From CAG-390 sp964384555 (GTDB taxonomy: Bacteria; Bacillota; Clostridia; Oscillospirales; CAG-272), in NCBI GenBank assembly GCA_964384555.1, contig CAYLLA010000031.1:1-20564 (forward strand): DNA of 20,564 nucleotides, in the 5' to 3' direction. The notes under the pieces are model-generated. The model was not told the DNA's origin and did not search any database. It saw only the letters and a program-made list of their open reading frames with translations. This document shows, one piece after another, positions 1 through 6,942 of this stretch. Both the position numbers and the translations under genes were made by a program. The number at the start of each line of letters is the position of its first letter. Within the stretch, counting starts at the first letter, position 1.

Positions 1-69
1 CCATCTTCTGGTGTGGTGTCCGAAATGGACGCCTGCTTCGAGAAGCTGTTTGATGGTGATAACAGACAT
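1..69 (-). CDS. rpsB: 30S ribosomal protein S2, N-terminal fragment (runs off left edge)
   Basis: Only the first 23 codons are inside the window. The peptide begins MSVITIKQLLEAGVHFGHHT and continues RRW, which is the highly conserved start of bacterial ribosomal protein S2, a small-subunit protein bound near the head-platform junction. The start is secure: the ATG (complement of 67-69) is preceded by AAGGAGG at 78-84 with an 8-nt gap. In Firmicutes rpsB is normally followed by tsf, which would lie outside the window to the left. A consensus promoter and a leader of about 170 nt lie upstream. Identity is from sequence recognition; the rest of the gene cannot be seen. Confidence 0.93.
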   Translation of the reverse strand, partial: MSVITIKQLLEAGVHFGHHTRRW

Positions 70-239
70 TTTAATGTCCTCCTTCTGGTTTTTTGCCACC
101 ACGCCGCTCCGATTGCGGACAACCGCCATGGGCGGCACCCGACCGCGCTCAACGGCGTGTGTGTTTTAGGGGTCACGGCATGCATTATAAGCCCCGCAGA
201 CCCATTTGCACCGGTTCACCTATATTTTCCGGCACAAAC
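70..239 (-). promoter_or_regulatory. Structured 5' leader of rpsB
   Basis: Between the predicted start of transcription (about 239) and the rpsB start codon lie about 170 nt of GC-rich leader with no gene. Visible pairings are a 5-bp stem between 170-174 and 199-203 enclosing a 3-bp stem (177-179 with 191-193), and a CCGCC/GGCGG hairpin at 123-135. Ribosomal protein operons are often autoregulated through such leaders, but I do not recognise a named motif here, so the regulatory role is inference. Confidence 0.4.
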
Positions 240-245
240 AGATGA

Positions 246-274
246 ATTATATCATACAATTTCTTTTTTTTCAA
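246..274 (-). promoter_or_regulatory. Strong sigma-A promoter of rpsB
   Basis: On the minus strand TTGAAA (269-274) is separated by exactly 17 nt from TATAAT (246-251). A TG one base upstream of the -10 makes it an extended -10 as well. An A-tract follows the -35. This is as expected for a highly expressed ribosomal protein gene; the start of transcription should be near 239. Confidence 0.85.
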
Positions 275-326
275 GTACTTGCGCCGAATTTACAATTTGT
301 TTACATCTATAAATGGCAAACTCGCA

Positions 327-629
327 CTATCTGCGCGGTTTTTCGCGACGGCGTTCGCGCTCTCCGGAGCACCTGCAACCGTCAAGCTCCGCCGCGGCAA
401 GCTTTACAAGCACTGCATCCGCGCCGATGCACTCGATCCTGCCCCACGGTACCTGAAAACGTTCTTCCCCGCCAAAACCCAAAAAGCCGCATTCGCCGGT
501 AACGGTGACCGAAAGTATCCTGCCGTCGCACACATCAAACTCAAGCTCCGTCACATGGCCGAGCCTTGCACCTCCGCAAAGATTTATAACGTCCTTTTTG
601 CGCAGCTCGCAGGTATTCATACACTCCAT
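327..629 (-). CDS. YlmC/YmxH-family PRC-barrel protein (sporulation-associated)
   Basis: This 100-residue protein has the N-terminal pattern of the YlmC/YmxH family: a SELRxKDVIN-like segment (CELRKKDVINLCGG), a G-x-LG turn, an acidic strand, then GFLGFGGEE and VPWGRIECIGADAVLVK. Such PRC-barrel proteins are small beta-barrels found across spore-forming Firmicutes and are often annotated as sporulation proteins; their biochemical role is unknown. The last 13 residues are Arg/Glu-rich and look unlike the family core. Two starts are possible, 629 or the third codon after it (620); neither has an ideal ribosome-binding site, although AAGGCGG lies about 14 nt upstream of the first. It ends in TAG. 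No terminator is evident before the rpsB promoter. Confidence 0.8.
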   Translation of the reverse strand: MECMNTCELRKKDVINLCGGARLGHVTELEFDVCDGRILSVTVTGECGFLGFGGEERFQVPWGRIECIGADAVLVKLAAAELDGCRCSGERERRREKPRR

Positions 630-791
630 ATCGCACCCATCCGCCTTTCATAAAACACAAATGCTTTTTAAATTGCATCCTGTTGACCATATATTCCACA
701 TACATTTTATTTAGTCACTGCGGAACTTATTCACCGGCGGCATTCAAAGATATTCTATAAAAACAGATCGGGCAGCGGCAGGGGTGTCAGC

Positions 792-1313
792 CTATATTTT
801 TGATCTTCGCCTTATCCTCTCCGCCAGCCAAGGCAATGATCCCGCCGCGGCGGAGACGACAAAAAGCAATATATCGTTTATTACGTAGCCCGCGCTGCCG
901 AAAAAGCATAGGCCGTAAAGCGGCATGCAAAGTGCAAACATAGCTCCGCCGATCACCCCACCGACAGAACTTTGCAGGAATGCATCCCCAAACGGCAGGC
1001 AGGAGAGCATAAGCAGCACGAGCGCGGCCGCGGCCGAGAGCGCCGACCACACCGCATACAGCACCCTCGCCGGGTGGCGGGCATCGCGGCGGGAGACGAC
1101 GAGCGCGCCCCACATGCACCACGCCACAAGATACAAAAGTGACCAAAACACATTTGCAAACAGCGGGCGGTCGCTATCCCCTATATAATTTATCATGCCG
1201 GCAATAACGGCAAGCGCGGCAAGGGCGGATACTGCAATAACATCCCGCCAATATGCGCGGTCGAATAACTGTCCCGAGCGAGTCTTATCGCTATTGTTTT
1301 TTTGATCTTTCAT
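792..1313 (-). CDS. Five-helix integral membrane protein, unknown function
   Basis: I do not recognise the family. The 173-residue product has a short hydrophilic N-terminus rich in Lys, Asn and Asp, then about five hydrophobic helices (near residues 22-45, 52-71, 83-105, 113-135 and 142-165), and an Arg/Lys tail, RRRSKI. The start at 1313 is chosen over the GTG at 1382 because TTGGAG sits 6 nt upstream of it, while the longer form has no such site. It ends in TAG. It follows the EF-G-like gene on the same strand but a strong terminator at 1401-1445 separates them, so it probably has its own promoter, which I could not place. The gene is likely real because of its codon use and membrane topology. 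Confidence 0.7.
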   Translation of the reverse strand: MKDQKNNSDKTRSGQLFDRAYWRDVIAVSALAALAVIAGMINYIGDSDRPLFANVFWSLLYLVAWCMWGALVVSRRDARHPARVLYAVWSALSAAAALVLLMLSCLPFGDAFLQSSVGGVIGGAMFALCMPLYGLCFFGSAGYVINDILLFVVSAAAGSLPWLAERIRRRSKI

Positions 1314-1400
1314 TTTTACTCCAACTATATTTGAACTAAACAAATGCTTTTTAGAGCTTACATCCCCGATCGGCCTGTGCACGCGCAGAGGGGGGCGGTC

Positions 1401-1445
1401 AAAAAGCTGTCGGAGCCGCCGTGCACATGCACGTCAGCCCCGACA
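1401..1445 (-). terminator. Intrinsic terminator of the EF-G-like gene
   Basis: On the minus strand, 1428-1445 pairs with 1408-1425 as an 18-bp stem with a 2-nt loop, two G-U wobbles and one mismatch, followed by GC and five Ts (1401-1405). It lies about 90 nt beyond the EF-G-like stop codon. The position and run of T make it a convincing rho-independent terminator. Confidence 0.82.
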
Positions 1446-1531
1446 TGTTAAGTCAGTATCAAAATGCCGCTTGATCGGTCAGCTTTATCGATATTTACGC
1501 TGTTGCGATCTATCGATCCTGATCCGATCCA

Positions 1532-3589
1532 TCAGGCGTTTTGAGATTTTTTATAATCGTCGATTATCTTCTGCGCAACGTTGCCGGGAACGGTAGCGTA
1601 ATCGTTTACCGTGAATGTAAAGGATCCGCGCCCCTGGGACATTGCACGCAGAGCGATGGGGTAATCCATGATCTCTGCCTTGGGAGCTACGGCGTGAACT
1701 ACGGTGTAGCCCTTCTTCTTGGCGGCATCCATACCCATGATGCTACCGCGTCTCTTGTTAAGGTCACCCATAACATCACCGACCAGAGCTTCGGGAACGG
1801 TTATCTCAAGGTCGCCCACAGGCTCAAGGATAACGGGAGCTGCCTCAAGCAGGCACTGCTTGTATGCAAGCTGTGCCGCGGTCTTAAAGGAGATCTCATC
1901 GGAGTCAACAGGGTGGTAAGAGCCGTCATGGAGATCGGCGGCCAGATGTGTCATCGGGAAGCCGGCCGCACCCTTATTCATGGCCTCAAGCAGACCCTTT
2001 TCAACGGCAGGGTTGAAGTTTTTGGGAACAACACCGCCGACAACGGATACGGTAAAGGTAAGGCCCTCCGCCTCACCGGGCGAGAAGCGGATCCAAACAT
2101 CACCAAACTGGCCGGAACCGCCGTTCTGCTTTTTATGTCTGCCGTGGATATCGACCGTCTTTGTGATCTTTTCGCGATATGCGATCTTCGGTGCCTCAAG
2201 CTTGATGGTAACACCGTAACGGTTTTTAAGCTTTGCGGCAAGGATGGAGAGATGCATGTCTCCAAGGCCGGATATGACCATCTGCTTTGTATCGGGATCG
2301 GTCATGTATTCAAGGGTGAGGTCCTCCTCTGTCATTCTTGCCATGCTCTGGGAGATCTTGCCCTCGTCCTTTGCGGTGGCGGGGATCATGGCCTGAGTCA
2401 TGTTGGGGGTGGGGTACACCGTCTTGGCGTAGCTCACCTCTCCGCTCTCGCAAAGAGTATCATTTGTATTGGTATTGGAAAGCTTGGCGATCATACCGAT
2501 ATCGCCGCAAGCAAGCTCATCGACCTCCGTCTGGTTCTTGCCCTTAAGGGTGTAGATGTGAGCCATCTTTTCAACGGCGCCGGTAGTAACGTTTTTAAGC
2601 TGTGCATCGCGCTTCAGTGTACCGTTCATGACCTTAAAGTAGGACATCTTACCTACAAACGGGTCGGCAACGGTCTTGAATACGAATATAGCGGCCGAAC
2701 CCTTGGGATCGATGGGTGTGGTCTCGCCGCCCTCAAGAGCCGCTTTGCCCTTGGAGGTGAACTTGGGGAACGCGCCTACCGCGGAATCAAGCATTCCGGT
2801 AATACCGGCAAGCGTGGTGGAGGAACCGCAATATACGGGAACGATGGAGCCCTCAACGATACCGTCATGTATCGCCGCCGCGGCTTCCTCGCGGGTGATC
2901 TCCTCCTCTTCAAGGACCTTCATCATCATGTCCTCGTTGACCATGGCGATAGCGTCGTTAAAGTCAGTTTTATGTCTCTCGGCGGCCGCCTGAAGCGCGG
3001 GGGTCATGGGGATCTCGACCTTCACACCCTTGGCATCGCACTTGAACGCCTTCATATCAACAAGGTCAACATACTCAATATCCTTGCCGTTCTTTACGGG
3101 CACGGCTATCGGGCAAACGGCGTTGCCGAACTTTTCCTTGAGCTGTTCAAAAACGCGGTCAAAGTCCGCCTCTTTGTCGTCATATTTATTGATAAAGAAT
3201 ACCTTGGGAACATCTATCTCGCTTGCATAGTCCCATGCAAGCTCGGTGCCGACCTCAACGCCGGATTTGGCATCAACTACTATAACGGCACTGCCCGCCA
3301 CGCGGAGAGCCTGCTTTACCTCACCGACAAAATCAAGATATCCGGGTGTATCAAGGACATTTATCTTGCATCCCTTCCAAATAACGGGAGCTATTGCTGT
3401 TGATATAGAGAAGTTTCTCTTTACCTCTTCGGGATCAAAGTCGCAAACGGTATTTCCGTCGGCGGTCTTACCAAGTCGGTCTACGCCTCCAGTGATATAA
3501 AGCATTGCCTCTGCAAGAGAGGTCTTTCCGCATCCGCCGTGTCCGAGCAGAGCGATGTTGCGAATGCTGCCGGTTTCAAATTTCGCCAT
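1532..3589 (-). CDS. Elongation factor G-like translational GTPase (EF-G2 type)
   Basis: The 685-residue product has the full EF-G layout: a GTPase domain with P-loop GHGGCGKTS (16-24), DTPGY (80-84) and NKYD (134-137), a beta-barrel domain II, domain III, domain IV with the LHDGSYHPVDSDE tip segment, and domain V ending in an RAMSQGRGSF segment. Canonical EF-G has AHIDAGKTT, RGITI and DTPGH; here these are GHGGCGKTS, RNFSI and DTPGY, as in the EF-G-like paralogue group found in many Clostridia. It is therefore probably not the housekeeping translocase FusA. The exact role (translocation, ribosome rescue or recycling) cannot be read from sequence. The start has AGAGGA 7 nt upstream. It is monocistronic, with its own promoter and terminator. 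Confidence 0.9.
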   Translation of the reverse strand: MAKFETGSIRNIALLGHGGCGKTSLAEAMLYITGGVDRLGKTADGNTVCDFDPEEVKRNFSISTAIAPVIWKGCKINVLDTPGYLDFVGEVKQALRVAGSAVIVVDAKSGVEVGTELAWDYASEIDVPKVFFINKYDDKEADFDRVFEQLKEKFGNAVCPIAVPVKNGKDIEYVDLVDMKAFKCDAKGVKVEIPMTPALQAAAERHKTDFNDAIAMVNEDMMMKVLEEEEITREEAAAAIHDGIVEGSIVPVYCGSSTTLAGITGMLDSAVGAFPKFTSKGKAALEGGETTPIDPKGSAAIFVFKTVADPFVGKMSYFKVMNGTLKRDAQLKNVTTGAVEKMAHIYTLKGKNQTEVDELACGDIGMIAKLSNTNTNDTLCESGEVSYAKTVYPTPNMTQAMIPATAKDEGKISQSMARMTEEDLTLEYMTDPDTKQMVISGLGDMHLSILAAKLKNRYGVTIKLEAPKIAYREKITKTVDIHGRHKKQNGGSGQFGDVWIRFSPGEAEGLTFTVSVVGGVVPKNFNPAVEKGLLEAMNKGAAGFPMTHLAADLHDGSYHPVDSDEISFKTAAQLAYKQCLLEAAPVILEPVGDLEITVPEALVGDVMGDLNKRRGSIMGMDAAKKKGYTVVHAVAPKAEIMDYPIALRAMSQGRGSFTFTVNDYATVPGNVAQKIIDDYKKSQNA

Positions 3590-3649
3590 TGTGGTTCCTC
3601 TTTCTGATATGGATTTTTATATCTGGACGGGTCTTTTAACTCCGTTCCG

Positions 3650-3665
3650 CGCGCCCTTGGGCGCG
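3650..3665 (-). promoter_or_regulatory. Perfect 16-bp GC palindrome in the leader of the EF-G-like gene
   Basis: The sequence CGCGCCCAAGGGCGCG (minus strand) forms a 6-7 bp hairpin inside the roughly 120-nt untranslated leader. No T-run follows, so it is not an intrinsic terminator. It could be a stability or regulatory hairpin, or a protein-binding dyad; the function is unknown. Confidence 0.45.
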
Positions 3666-3716
3666 ATAAAGTACCATCATCTTTAAAATGGGTCGTGGTT
3701 CACAGCCACATTGACT

Positions 3717-3745
3717 ATTATACAACAACTCGGGCTGTTTTGCAA
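3717..3745 (-). promoter_or_regulatory. Sigma-A promoter of the EF-G-like gene
   Basis: TTGCAA (3740-3745) and TATAAT (3717-3722) are 17 nt apart on the minus strand. The predicted start of transcription near 3710 gives a leader of about 120 nt. It lies between tatD and the EF-G-like gene, so the latter is an independent transcription unit. Confidence 0.8.
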
Positions 3746-3819
3746 GAGTTTTTTTGGACATTTTGCTCTTAAAATCAAGTTTTTTTGTCGCAAAGTTGTC
3801 GTTTATTGCTTTTTTGACA

Positions 3820-4689
3820 TCAAAAGCTCTCCAAAAACAGCTCGCGGGCGTTCTTTGCAGTCAGCTCAGCCGCCTCACGCGTATCGATCGCGAGCAGCTC
3901 GCCGAGCATTTTTGCGGTATATACGGCATAGGCGGAATAATTGAGATGCCCGCGATACGGCTCGGGGGCGAGATATGGGCAGTCGGTCTCAATAAGTATG
4001 CGGTCCCGCGGCAGTTCCTCCGCAACCGATCTTACATGCCTGGCGTTTTTAAATGTAAGAGTGCCGGAGAATGAAATATAAAAGCCGCGGCGGCAGAGCT
4101 CAAGCGCCATCTCGGCACTGCCGGAGTAGCTGTGGAAAACCCCGCGCACTCCGCGGTGCGCAAGTACGGCATCAAAGCAATCGCCGTGTGCCTCGCGGTC
4201 ATGTATTATAACCGGAATATCAAGCTCCCGCGCCATTGACAGCTGTGCATCGAGATATCTCTTTTGCAGGGCATCGTCATACGGCTGCCAGTGGTGATCA
4301 AGCCCCACCTCGCCCAGTGCGACTATCTTGTTTTGCCGCCTGGCTTGCTTTTCCGAGATCATCTCGGCTATCGCCTCAAGCTCCGCATCGATCCCGCCGC
4401 TCATACCGATATCAGAGGGATGTATACCCACCGCGGCGTACATGAGGGGATACTTTGCTGCCTGAGCCACGGCTTTTTTTGAATTATCAATATTAGTGCC
4501 GACATTGATGATGCCGCTCATCCCCTCGGCAAAGCAACCGGATATCGCCGCATCCGCTCCGCCCTCAAACTCGGCGGCAAAGCGATCGTCGGTATAGTGA
4601 GCGTGCGTATCAAACACACCTGCCGGCAGCAGTCTCGAATTTTCTGATTTTTTATTTGTAGCCTTATTTGTATCCTTTGTTTCACTCAT
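3820..4689 (-). CDS. tatD: TatD-family metal-dependent DNase
   Basis: The 289-residue protein has every metal-site element of the TatD amidohydrolase-fold family: the HxH pair in FDTHAH (29 and 31), Glu127 in GEVGLDHH, His163 in PVIIHDRE, His186 in VFHSYSGS and Asp236 in IETDCPYLAPEP. TatD enzymes are cytoplasmic 3'-5' exonucleases linked to DNA repair. A hydrophilic N-terminal extension of about 24 residues precedes the usual FDTHAH start. The best ribosome-binding site, AAGGAGA, is about 14 nt from the first ATG, farther than normal, and a GTG at codon 25 is an alternative but has no good site. tatD downstream of metG is a conserved Firmicute order. Confidence 0.92.
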   Translation of the reverse strand: MSETKDTNKATNKKSENSRLLPAGVFDTHAHYTDDRFAAEFEGGADAAISGCFAEGMSGIINVGTNIDNSKKAVAQAAKYPLMYAAVGIHPSDIGMSGGIDAELEAIAEMISEKQARRQNKIVALGEVGLDHHWQPYDDALQKRYLDAQLSMARELDIPVIIHDREAHGDCFDAVLAHRGVRGVFHSYSGSAEMALELCRRGFYISFSGTLTFKNARHVRSVAEELPRDRILIETDCPYLAPEPYRGHLNYSAYAVYTAKMLGELLAIDTREAAELTAKNARELFLESF

Positions 4690-4723
4690 CTCGAAAAAAC
4701 CGTCTCCTTATTTCGATCTTTTA

Positions 4724-4750
4724 ATTACTATTACTACTGTTACTATTACT
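4724..4750. repeat. Imperfect ATT/ACT trinucleotide repeat upstream of tatD
   Basis: About nine units of ATT, ACT or GTT follow each other on the plus strand between the metG hairpin and the tatD start. The tract is in the untranslated leader of tatD and could vary in length between strains. No coding role is seen. Confidence 0.6.
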
Positions 4751-4768
4751 CACATTGCTCCATTACCA

Positions 4769-4798
4769 CAACACGCCGCGGATGACCGCGGCGTGTTG
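4769..4798. repeat. Perfect 13-bp stem with 4-nt loop between metG and tatD
   Basis: CAACACGCCGCGG, loop ATGA, then its exact complement. It lies 90 nt downstream of the metG stop codon and upstream of tatD. There is no T-run on either strand, so it is not a standard intrinsic terminator. It may stabilise the metG 3' end or reduce read-through into tatD. Confidence 0.65.
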
Positions 4799-4888
4799 CA
4801 AATATCGATGGGACTTCCCTTTTGCGCTGTCATCCTGCGCTTTGTACTCGCCGAAGTTCCCGCCGATGATTTTGGCATATGGTTACGC

Positions 4889-6526
4889 TTATCTTACGCG
4901 CTCGCCGAGAGGTGTTGCGGGATCAAGGAAGACAACTCTCACCTCATCCTCACCGGATGCAAGCAGCATGCCCTCCGACTGAACGCCGCAAAGCACGGCG
5001 GGCGCGAGGTTTGCCACCACTATCACCTTTTTGCCAACGAGCTGATCGGGCGTGTAGAATTTAGCAATACCCGAAACTATGGTGCGGGTCTCATATCCGA
5101 GATCAACGGTAAGCTTTAACAGCTTTTTGGCACGCGGCACAGGCTCGCAGGTGAGTATGGCCGCAGTGCGAAGCTCGACTTTCATGAAGTCCTCGTAACC
5201 GATGACGGCACAGCCCTCAGGCTTTTCGGGAGCGGCCGCGGCGGCTTCCTTTTCCTCTGCCGCCTTAAGCGCGGCCTCTATCTCGGCATAGATCTTTTCA
5301 AGCGTCTTCTTTTCATCTATTCTCGCAAACAGAACACGTGTATCGCCAACGCAGACACCCGCCTTCATGCCGCAAAAGCGCTCGGCGGTGCCAACGCTTG
5401 CAAATCCGCGCGCATCCGTTGCAAGCTCTGCAAATATCTCATCGGCGGATGCGGGAATGATCGGCTCAAGCATAACGGCCGCCCATCTTATCGCCTCGGT
5501 AAGATCGTAAAGCACCGTGCCGAGCCGCTCCTTTGATGCCTCATCGCGTGCAAGCACCCAAGGCTGTGTTTCATCAATAAATTTATTTGCGCGGCGCAAA
5601 AGCACAAGTATCGCCTCGACGGCATCGGCAACGCGGAAGGATTCCATGGCCGCGGTATAATCGGCAAATGCCGTGACCGCGGTGGAGATAAGATCCGCAT
5701 CCAGCTCATCACGTGCGGTGGGAGCGGCAATGACCTTATCAAAATACTTCTTTTGCATATCAAGAGTACGCTTTACAAGGTTGCCGAGATTGTTAACAAG
5801 ATCGGTGTTGTATCTTGCAAGCACGCTCTCCCATGTTATTGAGCCATCGGAGCCGTAGGGCATCTCCGCCAGTGCGTAGTATCTTACACCGTCCACGCCA
5901 ACGTATTCCGAAAGCTTATCGGCATAGACCACATTGCCCTTTGATTTTGACATCTTGCCGGTGCCAAAATTGAACCAGGGGTGACCGAAGATCTTTTCGG
6001 GCAGGGGCAGACCGAGTGCCATCAGGAATATCGGCCAGTACACGCCGTGGAAGCGCATGATATCCTTGCCGATTATATGAACGGAGGCGGGCCAAAGCTC
6101 ACGAAAACGCTCGGTCTGCTCCTCATACGACTTATCGGGATCATAGCCGATGGCGGTGATATAATTCGTCAGCGCATCAAGCCAAACGTAAACGACATGG
6201 CGCGGGTCCGAGGGGACTTTAATGCCCCATGTAAAGGATGTGCGAGAGAGGCAAAGATCCTGCAAGCCCGGGAGGAGGAAGTTATTGAGCATCTCCTTTT
6301 TGCGGGATTCCGGCTCGATGAATCCGGGGTGCGACTCGATATATTCGATAAGTGCGGGCGCATATTTTTTCATATTAAAGAAATATGCTTCCTCACAGGC
6401 GCGGGTGACAGGTGCGCCGCAATCCGGGCATTTGCCGTCCTCTACCTGCGTTTCGGTATAAAAGGACTCACAGGGCTTGCAATACCAACCCTCGTACTTT
6501 CCTTTATATAAATAGCCCTGCTTCAA
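4889..6526 (-). CDS. metG: Methionyl-tRNA synthetase, main C-terminal part after an in-frame TAG
   Basis: This part carries zinc-knuckle cysteines in CKPC (16-19) and CPDC (33-36), the catalytic KMSKS loop (191-195) in GTGKMSKSKGN, the helical anticodon-binding domain, and a C-terminal EMAP/Trbp111-type tRNA-binding domain from about residue 440 (FMKVELRTA to the end). It charges tRNA-Met in the cytoplasm. It has no independent ATG: the first possible start is a TTG (6524-6526) three codons after a TAG that interrupts the same frame, and no Shine-Dalgarno site precedes it. With the upstream piece and the TAG the length is 659 codons, the usual size for a Firmicute MetRS. It is therefore one gene broken by a point change, or a sequencing error. 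Confidence 0.93.
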   Translation of the reverse strand: MKQGYLYKGKYEGWYCKPCESFYTETQVEDGKCPDCGAPVTRACEEAYFFNMKKYAPALIEYIESHPGFIEPESRKKEMLNNFLLPGLQDLCLSRTSFTWGIKVPSDPRHVVYVWLDALTNYITAIGYDPDKSYEEQTERFRELWPASVHIIGKDIMRFHGVYWPIFLMALGLPLPEKIFGHPWFNFGTGKMSKSKGNVVYADKLSEYVGVDGVRYYALAEMPYGSDGSITWESVLARYNTDLVNNLGNLVKRTLDMQKKYFDKVIAAPTARDELDADLISTAVTAFADYTAAMESFRVADAVEAILVLLRRANKFIDETQPWVLARDEASKERLGTVLYDLTEAIRWAAVMLEPIIPASADEIFAELATDARGFASVGTAERFCGMKAGVCVGDTRVLFARIDEKKTLEKIYAEIEAALKAAEEKEAAAAAPEKPEGCAVIGYEDFMKVELRTAAILTCEPVPRAKKLLKLTVDLGYETRTIVSGIAKFYTPDQLVGKKVIVVANLAPAVLCGVQSEGMLLASGEDEVRVVFLDPATPLGERVR

Positions 6527-6532
6527 AAAGCG

Positions 6533-6868
6533 CTAAAATATCTTTTGAACGGTGGTGACGTGGCACTCCTCGGTGGTGCGGATGAAGCGGTCGTAGCTGA
6601 CATTCATAAGATCCCACACGCCGCGTATCTGACCGGATATTCCGTCAACGTAAAGCTGGGGGTCAAGTCCCGCACGCTCGGCATAGTCTTGGATCTTTTG
6701 GCCGTGCTCATCTGCGCCGGTGCAGAAATAAACATCATAGCCTGCAAGGCGGCGGTATCTTGCCAGTGCATCCGCCATGATCGCATCATAGGTGTTTCCG
6801 ATATGCGGCTTTGCGGAGGCGTAGGCTATCGCCGTTGTAATGTAATAGCTTTTTTTATTCTCGCTCAT
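6533..6868 (-). CDS. metG: Methionyl-tRNA synthetase, N-terminal part truncated by TAG
   Basis: The 111 residues contain the first half of the Rossmann catalytic domain: the class I signature HIGN (22-25) and CTGADEHGQKI. The sequence reads VTTVQKIF, then TAG (complement of 6533-6535), then RFLKQGYLYKGKYEGWYC in the same frame, which is the normal MetRS continuation. At the TAG position homologues usually have Lys, Ala or another residue, so one base change (for example from AAG) would explain it. The ATG is preceded by AAAGGA about 10 nt upstream. The fragment alone could not be active because it lacks KMSKS and the tRNA-binding parts. Confidence 0.92.
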   Translation of the reverse strand: MSENKKSYYITTAIAYASAKPHIGNTYDAIMADALARYRRLAGYDVYFCTGADEHGQKIQDYAERAGLDPQLYVDGISGQIRGVWDLMNVSYDRFIRTTEECHVTTVQKIF

Positions 6869-6942
6869 TTTTATATAGTCCTTTCGGTTTCTTTTTCCTG
6901 AACTTATTTATCTATCTTTTACTGTGTTTTTTGCTTCTGCGG

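Noticed and set aside
13..312. A 99-codon plus-strand frame at the left edge
   Set aside because: It is antisense to the rpsB start, its leader and its promoter, and has no ribosome-binding site.
1541..3403. A 620-codon open frame on the plus strand, antisense to the EF-G-like gene
   Set aside because: It is the complement of a clearly conserved GTPase gene, its translation is Cys/His/Gly-rich with no recognisable domain, and no ribosome-binding site or promoter fits. It arises from codon bias of the real gene.
5981..6511. A 176-codon plus-strand frame within metG
   Set aside because: It overlaps conserved MetRS sequence (zinc knuckle to KMSKS) in antisense and has no translation signals.
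6533..6535. Genome-wide TAG reassignment or pyrrolysine use as the explanation of the metG stop
   Set aside because: TAG ends at least three other genes here at sensible positions, and MetRS is not a known pyrrolysine protein. A local explanation is simpler.
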